From Kitagawia praeruptora (lineage: Eukaryota; Streptophyta; Magnoliopsida; Apiales; Apiaceae): a DNA stretch of 64,000 nucleotides. The notes under the pieces were generated by a model. It worked only from the letters and a program-made list of their open reading frames with translations. It ran no database searches and had not been told where the DNA came from. The translations under genes and the position numbers were made by a program. Positions 55,346-64,000 of this stretch are shown piece by piece. The DNA is taken from the NCBI GenBank assembly GCA_037693485.1, contig CM075351.1, positions 16,053,001-16,117,000 on the forward strand, in the 5' to 3' direction. Numbering within the stretch: position 1 is the first letter of the stretch; every line of letters starts with the position of its first letter.

Positions 55346-56757
55346 TGATAAGTGGATTTTATATCTACTTGGAGCATTCTAAATCGGCTTAAATTGATTG
55401 TCTTGGACTCAAGTTTCTGGTAGTTTTGATGTGTTTTGCTTAGTTGTGCAGATTTACAAGAATGTTGATTATGGTTGATGCTTCTATCGTTTTTGGAGAA
55501 TAAATTAATTAAAATTCGGATTTCTGAGACGGTTGCGCAGTCTACACTGTTTTGGACTTATCTGGAGTTCTAGAAGTCCGTTTTCAGCGATCTTACTGCC
55601 CACGCGAAGCCTGGGAGATTTTCTACAACTTGGGATAGGATTCCCAGGAGCAAATTGCGCTGGGTAGGAGCAATCTGCGCGAAGAACAGACTGTTGGGCG
55701 CAGGTTGCCCCTGAAAAATTCTGCCAGATTTCTGATTCACTGTTTGGGCCATATCTTGAGTTCTATAAGTCTGTTTTCAGCCCGTAAGCAGTCCACGCGA
55801 AGATAACGAGAGTCTCTATCATTCTAAAGAGGCCCAGACGTCCAAGCACAACTGGAAAGGTTCGGAAAAACAGAAGAAAAGAAGATACGAATTTTCCTTA
55901 ATAAAACATATTCAATTTAGGAAACGTATTTTTGCAGAAATTCTATTATAATTCTGTTTTTGTATTTTCTTGCTGGGCAAGACTTTTAGAGCCTATATAA
56001 ACACATCTAGGATATTATTTTGGAGGATGGAAAAATTATTGTACATAATTTGTATATTATAGTAGAGAGAGATTGGAGATAGCTATTCACTTTTCTTTGG
56101 AGATTGAAGGTTTTTCTCTATTCTTTATAATAATATGCGTTCATATTATATCTCTTGTTTTATTAGTTTAATTATGTATGAGTAGATAATTAATCTAGGG
56201 TTAAGTAGAACCCTAGTTATGATTGATGTGTGAATTTCCCAATTCCCCCAATTTGATTGTTTAATTGCTCTTGCTTATTGAGTTGTTTTAATTAGCAATT
56301 ACAAATCAGACGTGATTATGTTTATTGTTTGAACCATTGTCTATTTATCAGCGAGAGTTGGATTTAGACGGTTGTGATTTATCCAATGAGGACATGAACT
56401 TCTCCATGAGAATAGGTAGAACGGATTGTTAGGAAGTTAGGGTGCTGTGATTAATGTCTCTGAATTGCATGATACCATGAGAATAGGCTTGATTGTATTT
56501 TAGAGAAGCCATTAATACTCGAGAGAGGTTATTGGTAATTTATAGGGCGCACCTTTCCTGTTGAGTATTATATGATTGATTGGGGAGGGAATTCACGATT
56601 GCATTAATTCATGCTAGTGGGGATACTTAATTCTGGATGTTTTAGTTAATTGATTAATTGCATTAGTATAAAATTAGTATAATAATCTTTGATATTTTAT
56701 TGTGTTACTTGCTTGGCTGAATTGAATCGAGAACAACTGGTGATTGACACGTTTGTC
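55346..56757 (+). repeat. Left LTR, 3'-truncated
   Basis: 1,412 bases matching 59726-61137 with one visible difference (ATATCTTGAG versus ATATTTTGAG near 55753/60133). Contains CCTATATAAACAC, a likely TATA box (about 55993). Open frames inside (for example a minus 60-codon frame) are not genes. Confidence 0.92.
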
Positions 56758-56769
56758 AAATTTGTTAGT

Positions 56770-57982
56770 AGTATTTTTATGTGTTCGTTCTCAGGGAAGG
56801 ACTGAATTGTAATGTCAAGTTCAAGTTTTTATCTCTCACAATCTAGAAGTGTAGAAGAATGTTTGGTGTGTTTATAAACTAAATTAAACTAAACAAAATT
56901 AAACTAATTATCAAACGAGAATAAAATATATGAGGAAAACAATCCAAGAACTGGGGTTCTTCACTTGGTTTCAATGCACATTCAATATCTATGTGATGTC
57001 TACGTTCTTACTCTGCTGAAAACAATTCTTCTAATGTTATAATGTTCTCTTCCAAGATACAATATAATGTCTACAACTATACCCTAATTGTCACTTCCGT
57101 GATACAATCAAAGACAATCATAAACTATTAAGCTCCAAGAATTATAAGTCTCACAACTCTCCTATTAATCTCCCAATCAAATATTCGAGTTATGTCTGTT
57201 AAATCATGTACTAAAATTGCAACTCCTCTTCCAAGTTATTACAATCCCTAAAATCCAATCAAAGGTTCATGACTCCCCTAATTGTGTTAAGCCCTCAATA
57301 ACAGATCAGCAAAGCAAGAAAATCACAGATAATTAAACACACATGAATACCAAGGAATACTACCCAATCCTCAGATTAAAGATTTAGTTACACATAATTA
57401 AAGAAGAAAACAAAATAATAATAATGAATGAAAACATAATATTGAAGAACGAAAGTACCTTGATATGATTACAAGCTATGAATTGTTATGATTTACAATG
57501 GTAGGATGTGTTTATATAGGCTCTACAAATCTTGCCCAGCAAGATATTGCCTTCTATTACAATTAGGATTTAAAGAAGGTACCCAAAACTGCCCAGAATA
57601 CAATTAGAATTAGAAAAAGGGCAAAACAGTAAATTCCCAGCCTTCTTTAATCAAGATTACGTGCGCGCCTTTAATCAGTACGTTTCTTGCACTTGTTTCC
57701 TTTTCCAGGTTGTAGAAAATCTCTCAAGCTTCGCGTGGGCAGTAAGATCACTGAAAACGAACTTCTAGAACTCCAGATATGGCCAAAACAGTATAAGCTG
57801 CGCAGCCTTCCCGGAAAATCCGAATTTTAATCAATTAAATCTCTAAAAACGACAAAAGCTTAGATATTCTTGGAAACCTGCACAACTACACAAAACACAT
57901 CAAAACTACACAAACTTGAGTCCAAAACAATCAATTTAAGCCGAACGGAGGCATTCCAAGTGGATATAAAATCCACTTATCA
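56770..57982 (-). repeat. Related LTR in reverse orientation
   Basis: Read on the minus strand from 57982 it begins TGATAAGTGGATTTTATATC and follows the same order as the flanking LTRs: CGGCTTAAATTGATTG, a cysteine-poor GC-rich part, GCTGGGCAAGATTTGTAGAGCC and TATATAAACACATC. It is clearly more diverged than the two plus-strand LTRs are from each other. The 5' boundary on the plus strand (56758-56800) is not resolved. Confidence 0.8.
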
Positions 57983-59725
57983 AACTTATTTGTTCATGTA
58001 GGATTTCATGCTTTGCATATTAGTAGTAGTAAATTATGCATTTATGTTCGTGTTATCTACGTTTGTTTCATATAGGACATTCTGTTTTTTATTTTTGTAT
58101 ACCATGTGAGTCATAATAGTTTGCATTTGCACCCATGCTTGATAGGAATTTTGTGTTGTTGACACTTTTGATTGAGAAGTGATATGCTTTGTTCTTGTGC
58201 ACACACATACACTAGTAAGTTGAAGCTAGTAGACTTATTGAATGTTGTAAGTAATTAGAAGGACATGAATATGTGCAAGTTGATTTAGTTTGCATGCTTT
58301 GAATACAAGTAGGTGCATTAGAGAGATTTTTGCTTGGGATTGAGTATGTTTTTCCACCAAGTGAGTTTTTGAGCTATATTGCATATTTGTTGCAATTTAT
58401 TCGTTTGCTTGAGTGTCCACGGATTGTTTGCATTGCTAGCAGTTGTTTGAGTTCTTTCTTGAAACGCATGACATTATTTGACGATTAAAATGATAAAGGC
58501 ATTTAGGAATAACCGCATATTTTCCCATATTACCACACCATGTTTACATGATCAATTAGTTAACCCGTTGAGCTTAATCCTATTTTTCGGTGACATACCA
58601 CATTACTTGCCTAGACCTTTTTCTTGTATTAGCCTTACATTAATTTGAACCCACTTTGTCAAAGGCTAGTAGAGTGCTTAAGGGAGTAATAAGGTGTGCA
58701 AGGAGGGGTTTATTGTTGGTCATAAGTTTGGGGGGAAATATTGAATTTGGAAATTGGGTTTGTTTGCTTGATAGTCGACATGTGTAATAAAATTTTGGGA
58801 TCATTGTTATTGGGTATATTATTGTTTGTGTTATATTTAGCTCTCGAAAAAAGAAAAAAGGAAAAAAAAAGGAAAAAAAAAGGAAAAAAAAAATATTATG
58901 AGAGCATGTTTGTGTTTGTTGTGATCCTATTTCAGTCGACTAGTCGAGTGTTTTTGTTGGAAGAATAATAGAAAAATTTTGTGGGGGGAAAATAGGGTGT
59001 TGTGAATGGTTTATTATGGTACTTACTAGCTTTTGACACTTCACCTATTTTGGCTTACTTGTCATACCTTGTCCCTAGCCCCGTTACAACCCAAATAAAG
59101 ACCTTTTGATTATCGTCATTGATGTATGTTGTGTTAAGAGTTAGATTGATACCAAATGTCAAGCATGCTTATGATTTTGTTGGAATTGAGTGATACACTT
59201 ACCCCTGTTCTTGAGTGAATATTCTTTTGTGAGTGGATTGTGAGTGTTTGCTTGTTTTTGCGTATGAGATCCCGAGTTTTGTCTCAAAGATGTACTCTTG
59301 TAGGCTTAGCATGTTTACTAACTTATTCTTACACTTGACATGGACTTGTGAGGACTTATGCATGTTCATTGAGTAGACTATGTGAATACTTACACTTTCG
59401 ACACCAAGACATCGCAATATTTACTTTGATTCTTAAGTTGATATGGCATGAGAGGATTCGAAGGTATGGTAGGATATTAGTACTAGATTAGTTGCATTTT
59501 CATATTAGTTGCATTCATGCATTGCATTGGATTGGATTTTGTGGGTACATTCGCTATAGGCCCTCACGAGACCTTACTCGTCCACTAGGGCTGCCTAGGG
59601 GTTTAAAGGGCTTGTTGCATATGCCAAATGCAACCGTGATCACCTACGGAAGTGGTACTAGTTAGTTAGTTAGTTTTTAATTGTTTATGCTTGAGGACAA
59701 GCATCGGTTTAAGTTTGGGGGTGTT
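57983..59725 (+). other. 3' internal region of the LTR element, non-coding
   Basis: T-rich, no retroelement domain. A second polypurine-like run (AAGTTTGGGGGG, 58725-58736) precedes the real tract at 59711. An A/G-rich run sits at about 58848-58891. Confidence 0.6.
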
Positions 59726-61226
59726 TGATAAGTGGATTTTATATCTACTTGGAGCATTCTAAATCGGCTTAAATTGATTGTCTTGGACTCAAGTTTCTGG
59801 TAGTTTTGATGTGTTTTGCTTAGTTGTGCAGATTTACAAGAATGTTGATTATGGTTGATGCTTCTATCGTTTTTGGAGAATAAATTAATTAAAATTCGGA
59901 TTTCTGAGACGGTTGCGCAGTCTACACTGTTTTGGACTTATCTGGAGTTCTAGAAGTCCGTTTTCAGCGATCTTACTGCCCACGCGAAGCCTGGGAGATT
60001 TTCTACAACTTGGGATAGGATTCCCAGGAGCAAATTGCGCTGGGTAGGAGCAATCTGCGCGAAGAACAGACTGTTGGGCGCAGGTTGCCCCTGAAAAATT
60101 CTGCCAGATTTCTGATTCACTGTTTGGGCCATATTTTGAGTTCTATAAGTCTGTTTTCAGCCCGTAAGCAGTCCACGCGAAGATAACGAGAGTCTCTATC
60201 ATTCTAAAGAGGCCCAGACGTCCAAGCACAACTGGAAAGGTTCGGAAAAACAGAAGAAAAGAAGATACGAATTTTCCTTAATAAAACATATTCAATTTAG
60301 GAAACGTATTTTTGCAGAAATTCTATTATAATTCTGTTTTTGTATTTTCTTGCTGGGCAAGACTTTTAGAGCCTATATAAACACATCTAGGATATTATTT
60401 TGGAGGATGGAAAAATTATTGTACATAATTTGTATATTATAGTAGAGAGAGATTGGAGATAGCTATTCACTTTTCTTTGGAGATTGAAGGTTTTTCTCTA
60501 TTCTTTATAATAATATGCGTTCATATTATATCTCTTGTTTTATTAGTTTAATTATGTATGAGTAGATAATTAATCTAGGGTTAAGTAGAACCCTAGTTAT
60601 GATTGATGTGTGAATTTCCCAATTCCCCCAATTTGATTGTTTAATTGCTCTTGCTTATTGAGTTGTTTTAATTAGCAATTACAAATCAGACGTGATTATG
60701 TTTATTGTTTGAACCATTGTCTATTTATCAGCGAGAGTTGGATTTAGACGGTTGTGATTTATCCAATGAGGACATGAACTTCTCCATGAGAATAGGTAGA
60801 ACGGATTGTTAGGAAGTTAGGGTGCTGTGATTAATGTCTCTGAATTGCATGATACCATGAGAATAGGCTTGATTGTATTTTAGAGAAGCCATTAATACTC
60901 GAGAGAGGTTATTGGTAATTTATAGGGCGCACCTTTCCTGTTGAGTATTATATGATTGATTGGGGAGGGAATTCACGATTGCATTAATTCATGCTAGTGG
61001 GGATACTTAATTCTGGATGTTTTAGTTAATTGATTAATTGCATTAGTATAAAATTAGTATAATAATCTTTGATATTTTATTGTGTTACTTGCTTGGCTGA
61101 ATTGAATCGAGAACAACTGGTGATTGACACGTTTGTCTCTGTGGGATCGACTCTGACTTACCCTACTACATAGTTAGAAGGATTTGTTAGATATTATTAT
61201 TTGATAGGCACGCGACAGCCTTGTCA
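59726..61226 (+). repeat. Right LTR, complete (1,501 bp)
   Basis: TGATAAG...CTTGTCA, preceded by the polypurine tract and followed by the AAAAT target copy. Confidence 0.9.
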
Positions 61227-61231
61227 AAAAT

Positions 61232-61461
61232 TTTATATTTTGATAAAAAAAAAATTTATACAAGTACTCAATGTATGTTTGAGATTCAATAAATTGCAAA
61301 AATAAGTTGGAAAGTTAGGAATCTTAACTTTCAACTTAAAATAAGTTTACTTATTCTGGAAAACAAGTTTTCCCAAACATCCCCTATACAGGATCGATTC
61401 CTGCTGCTTATTTAAGTGATCATCGTGATTAAGGTAAGTTAACTTTTTGTGCTCTCCGATA
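61232..61461. other. MITE half and spacer
   Basis: AAATAAGTT...TTATTCTGGAAAACAAGTTTTCCCAAAC (about 61300-61379) resembles one half of the MITE at 40361-40576. The rest is spacer. Confidence 0.4.
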
Positions 61462-61785
61462 CTCCCTCTGTCCCATCCATTTCTTTACAATTTCCTTTTT
61501 GGGCCGTCCCACCATTTCTTTACATTACCCAAAATAATAAGTTTTAACACTATTACACCAACTACTTTACTTATTTTAACAATACTTTACACTATTTCAC
61601 CCACTACTTAACTTATTTTAACAATAAAATCACTATTACACCCACTACTTCACTTATTTTAACAATTAAATCAATATTACACCCACTACTTCATTTATTT
61701 TAACAATATTACATCCACTTTACACCCACTATCCTTGACCTCCGTGCCCAGCCGCCGTGTAAATAACCGGCTGGTACGGAGGGAG
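61462..61785. mobile_element. Stowaway MITE, inverted relative of 54777-55110
   Basis: Ends CTCCCTCTGTCCCATCC and GGCTGGTACGGAGGGAG, TA on both sides (61460-61461, 61786-61787). Tandem CACCCACTACTTCACTTATT units inside are the reverse complement of those at 54777-55110. Confidence 0.9.
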
Positions 61786-61787
61786 TA

Positions 61788-62811
61788 TATTTTTAAAATA
61801 TTTTAATATTTGAAATGCTTTTAAATGTTTTATATTTATAATATTTTTATTACGAAAATTTGGATCAAGTATGAATTTTTAGATATAAGAATTCCCAGCT
61901 AGCTATGACTTATGAACTCGTTAGTAATTGCGTATAGTTCCGGAACTAGCCTATGATACCTTACTAGGGCGTGCTTATTATGATGTCTTCGTGAGTGCAC
62001 ACTTTATGATACCTTAGTAAGGGGCGCATTATTGACAATTATGAATCTATGATACTGTGTCACCAAGCCAACAACATGTTGGTGCAGTGGTTGAGCCACT
62101 GACCTCCTTTGAAGGAGGTCAGGGGTTCGACTCCTGCGTGTGCGTGAGTTTCCTAGTTTGTATTAGGTTTCCTTTCTGTATTTGTATTTCTGTATTTGTA
62201 ACTCTGTACTTGGCCGGGGGTCCTTCGGAAACAGCCTCCCTAGCTATTGTACAGGGGTATGGTCTGCGTACATCTACCCTCCTCAGACACCACTTTGAGT
62301 GGTATTATAACTGAGTAAGTCTTGTTGTTGTTGATACTGTGTCACCAGGTATTTGTGACCTTAGCGAACTGTGGAATTTATTATACGATTTTGAGTTTTG
62401 GTTCTAAAATTATGATTTACGAACTATGAAATTGTGAACTTTGATTTATGGACATTTGTAAAATAATTTGTGAAACTTACTTGACCCACTGGTTAGTTCG
62501 ATTAGTTTTCTTGCTGGGCTGTGTAGCTCATTATTTATGAATCTTCAGGTACTAGCTGCGAGTATGGCATTTGGATTGGATTATAGTCGAACCAGTGTCA
62601 CTTAATAATGTTCTAGTTTCTAGCTGTTTTATTTGAGAAGCTGCGTCTCTATGGATTCTGGTTTTACATTGAATTATTTTATGTAGTACCATTTTTGGAT
62701 TTTAGAATATTTTTACAATATTTTGGGATTTCGTTTTATGAGTTTATTAAATTTGAATTTTATTCGATAATTTGATTGATTGATAATAGTCCGAAAAGTC
62801 GGGGTGTTACA
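61788..62811 (+). mobile_element. LTR remnant interrupted by a SINE
   Basis: The right end reads AAGTCGGGGTGTTACA (62811). CTTGCTGGGCTGTGTAGCTCA near 62509, then CAGGTA, matches the pattern at 25505 in the solo LTR, so it is likely a plus-strand long LTR of the same broad class. The left end was not found. The SINE at 62066-62331 lies within. Confidence 0.55.
62066..62331 (+). mobile_element. tRNA-derived SINE
   Basis: Exact 16-bp target duplications TGATACTGTGTCACCA flank it (62050-62065, 62332-62347). RNA polymerase III boxes: A box TGGTGCAGTGG (62080-62090) and B box GGTTCGACTCC (62124-62134). The tail (62211-62331) holds GGGGTATGGTCTGCGTACAT, TACCCTCCTCAGAC and ends in (TTG)n. Tail type resembles the Solanaceae TS SINE group as I recall it, and is shared with the RTE LINE at 28677-28797. 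Confidence 0.92.
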
Positions 62812-62877
62812 CGCAATCTCATTAAACCTTCTTCCGCAGCTAATTAAGCGCAAAAAGACATGTTTTACACGATCTAA

Positions 62878-63275
62878 GAGCATCTCCAACCATAGAGACC
62901 CCTTAGTTAAACGTGTGTCAAACATGCCTTAAATAAAAATTATAGATATTGTGTAAAAAAAAAATCATCTCCAACAGGACATTACTGTTATCTAAAATTT
63001 TAGATAATCCTCTAAAATCCTATCATATTGGCTATATTTGTCGAACTTCTAGGGACCTGTAGTTAAACTCCACATCATCAATATTACCATATTAAAATAA
63101 TACATTCTATTTTTAACAATTTGAAATAATAATAACTTGCTATTTTTAAAATATGACTAATCATTATAGCCAACTCCATTGGAGTACAACACCTTACAGA
63201 TTCAATAAATTTTACATAATTACTATTTTATATCATTTTAGCCACCCGTTTTAACCAATACCATTGGAGATGCTC
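62878..63275. mobile_element. PIF/Harbinger (Tourist-type) MITE
   Basis: Ends GAGCATCTCCAACCA and CCATTGGAGATGCTC with TAA duplications (62875-62877, 63276-63278). 398 bases; an internal second ATCTCCAAC lies near 62967. Confidence 0.9.
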
Positions 63276-63278
63276 TAA

Positions 63279-63498
63279 AGCATGACAAATATAAATGTTA
63301 AGCTTGCATGCATCTAATGCTTTGCTCTGATTTCATAAAGGGAAGTCATCTATTTCTCTCTAATTTTAAAGAAAATTTTTAAATTTATTATTTTAAATTC
63401 AAAAGTAGGCTCAGACATTTAAAGCTGTAGCTTTTTTAACGTGTACTCGTGCACAACATGCATAGAGCTGCCTCTGAAGTTGATTAAAAAGATGAACA
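63279..63498. other. Spacer, nothing recognised
   Basis: Short AT-rich stretch between MITEs. Confidence 0.4.
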
Positions 63499-64000
63499 GC
63501 CTGTTTGGGGTTACTTATTTTTTTTTTGGGGTCCGGTCTGTGGCAAACGGTTGCCACAGACCCCTTATTTGGCATACTATTTCAGAGCCGTTGGATCACG
63601 ATCCAACGGCTCTGATTTAAAAAAAAAAATTCGCACCGTACCGCATAAACTTTATGCGGTACGGAGTAATTACCAAAATGTCCCTACTGTTCACGTACCG
63701 CAGAAACTTTCTGCGGTACGGTGAACAGTAGATTTTTTATGTGAAAACAGGGGGCATTTTGGTAATTACTCCGTACCGCATAAAGTTTATGCGGTACGGT
63801 ATTGTTTTTTTTTTAAATCACAGCCGTTGGATCAACTATCCAACGGTCCAGAAACAGTATGTTGGATAAGAGGTCCCTGGCATACGTTTGCCAGGGACCG
63901 GGAGCCTTTTTTTTTTAACCCACTTAAAGTAGTTTAAGGGTGTTTGCCTTATCTTTTTTTTTTCCCACTTAAAGTTAGTTTTAGTTCAAAAAAAAAAAGT
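63499..64000. mobile_element. CCTGTTTGGGG MITE, cut by the window end
   Basis: The left end GCCTGTTTGGGGTTACTTATT and internal CCCACTTAAAGTAGTTTAAG motifs resemble the elements at 30254 and 41091. The hairpin-rich element at 63528-63906 sits in its T-run. The right end is outside the window. Confidence 0.45.
63528..63906. mobile_element. Hairpin-array MITE (MULE-like)
   Basis: The ends pair as GGGGTCCGGTCTGTGGCAAAC and the complement of GTTTGCCAGGGACCGGGAGCC; 10-T runs on both sides could hide a 9-10 bp duplication. Seven palindromes lie inside: 63535-63562, 63584-63613, 63636-63664, 63694-63720, 63771-63799, 63824-63846 and 63872-63899. The two halves also pair with each other across 63720. 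Confidence 0.8.

Larger units (their letters stand above)
55346..61226 (+). mobile_element. Young non-autonomous LTR element with an inverted LTR inside
   Basis: LTR copies 55346-56757 and 59726-61226 are nearly identical. AAAAT precedes the left LTR (55341-55345) and follows the right one (61227-61231), a 5-bp target duplication. AAGTTTGGGGGTGTT (59711-59725) is the polypurine tract. The right LTR ends CAGCCTTGTCA; the left copy departs after GACACGTTTGTC and lacks the last 89 bases and any primer-binding site. A diverged LTR in reverse orientation (about 56770-57982) follows. Internal DNA 57983-59710 has no polymerase. LTR style (TGATAAGTGG, CTCTGTGGGATCGACTC) recalls Athila/Tat-type Ty3 elements. 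Confidence 0.82.

Noticed and set aside
55570..60132. Two identical 60-codon minus frames, 4,380 bases apart
   Set aside because: They lie within the paired LTRs and are identical only because the LTRs are.
62080..62134. tRNA gene suggested by A and B boxes
   Set aside because: No cloverleaf or anticodon arm fits; the 16-bp target duplications and LINE-type tail mark a SINE.

Overview
The window is nuclear DNA from a flowering plant, most likely a eudicot; I would not go below that rank. The evidence is AT-rich intergenic sequence crowded with plant transposons (Stowaway, hAT, Harbinger, MULE and CACTA MITEs, Copia and Ty3-type LTR elements, L1 and RTE LINEs, a SINE, a Helitron), GT-AG introns, and fragments of plant genes. 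Only one host gene looks intact, a single-exon F-box gene at 42667-43842.

Layout. 1-2658: AT-rich repeats, a Helitron-like terminus and an 884-bp hAT element. 2659-5445: two copies of an unidentified segment, with a Copia 5' LTR and truncated gag between them. 4326-13602: three head-to-tail copies of a 3.09-kb chimeric unit (Copia gag + unidentified segment + LTR and internal DNA of a Ty3-like element). The Ty3-like element runs 5446-17727 and has no recognisable polymerase. 17733-20216: exon-sized fragments resembling EDM2 (plus) and NPC1 (minus). 20217-29070: a three-level nest, in which an L1-type LINE is split by an RTE-type LINE, itself split by a 3.37-kb solo LTR. 29200-34000: MITEs and a hAT element. 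34680-37336: a decayed cellulose-synthase-like A pseudogene. 39000-41720: LINE tails and a decayed hAT element holding three other MITEs. 42667-43842: the F-box gene. 44480-46410: tiny LINE insertions, a bHLH fragment and a MITE. 47522-52597: a Helitron with pieces of VAMP72-type, DExH-helicase and at least one other gene. 52667-55112: hAT, Copia end, a Ty3/Copia-like gag start and a Stowaway. 55346-61226: a young LTR element with an additional LTR in reverse orientation inside. 61460-64000: Stowaway, LTR remnant with a SINE, Harbinger MITE, and a MITE built almost wholly of hairpins.

There is no operon or pathway here. The story is genome turnover: nested insertion, short tandem amplification, gene-fragment capture and extreme 5' truncation. 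Most boundaries are set by target-site duplications read directly from the sequence; family names come from termini and short protein matches recalled without a database search.
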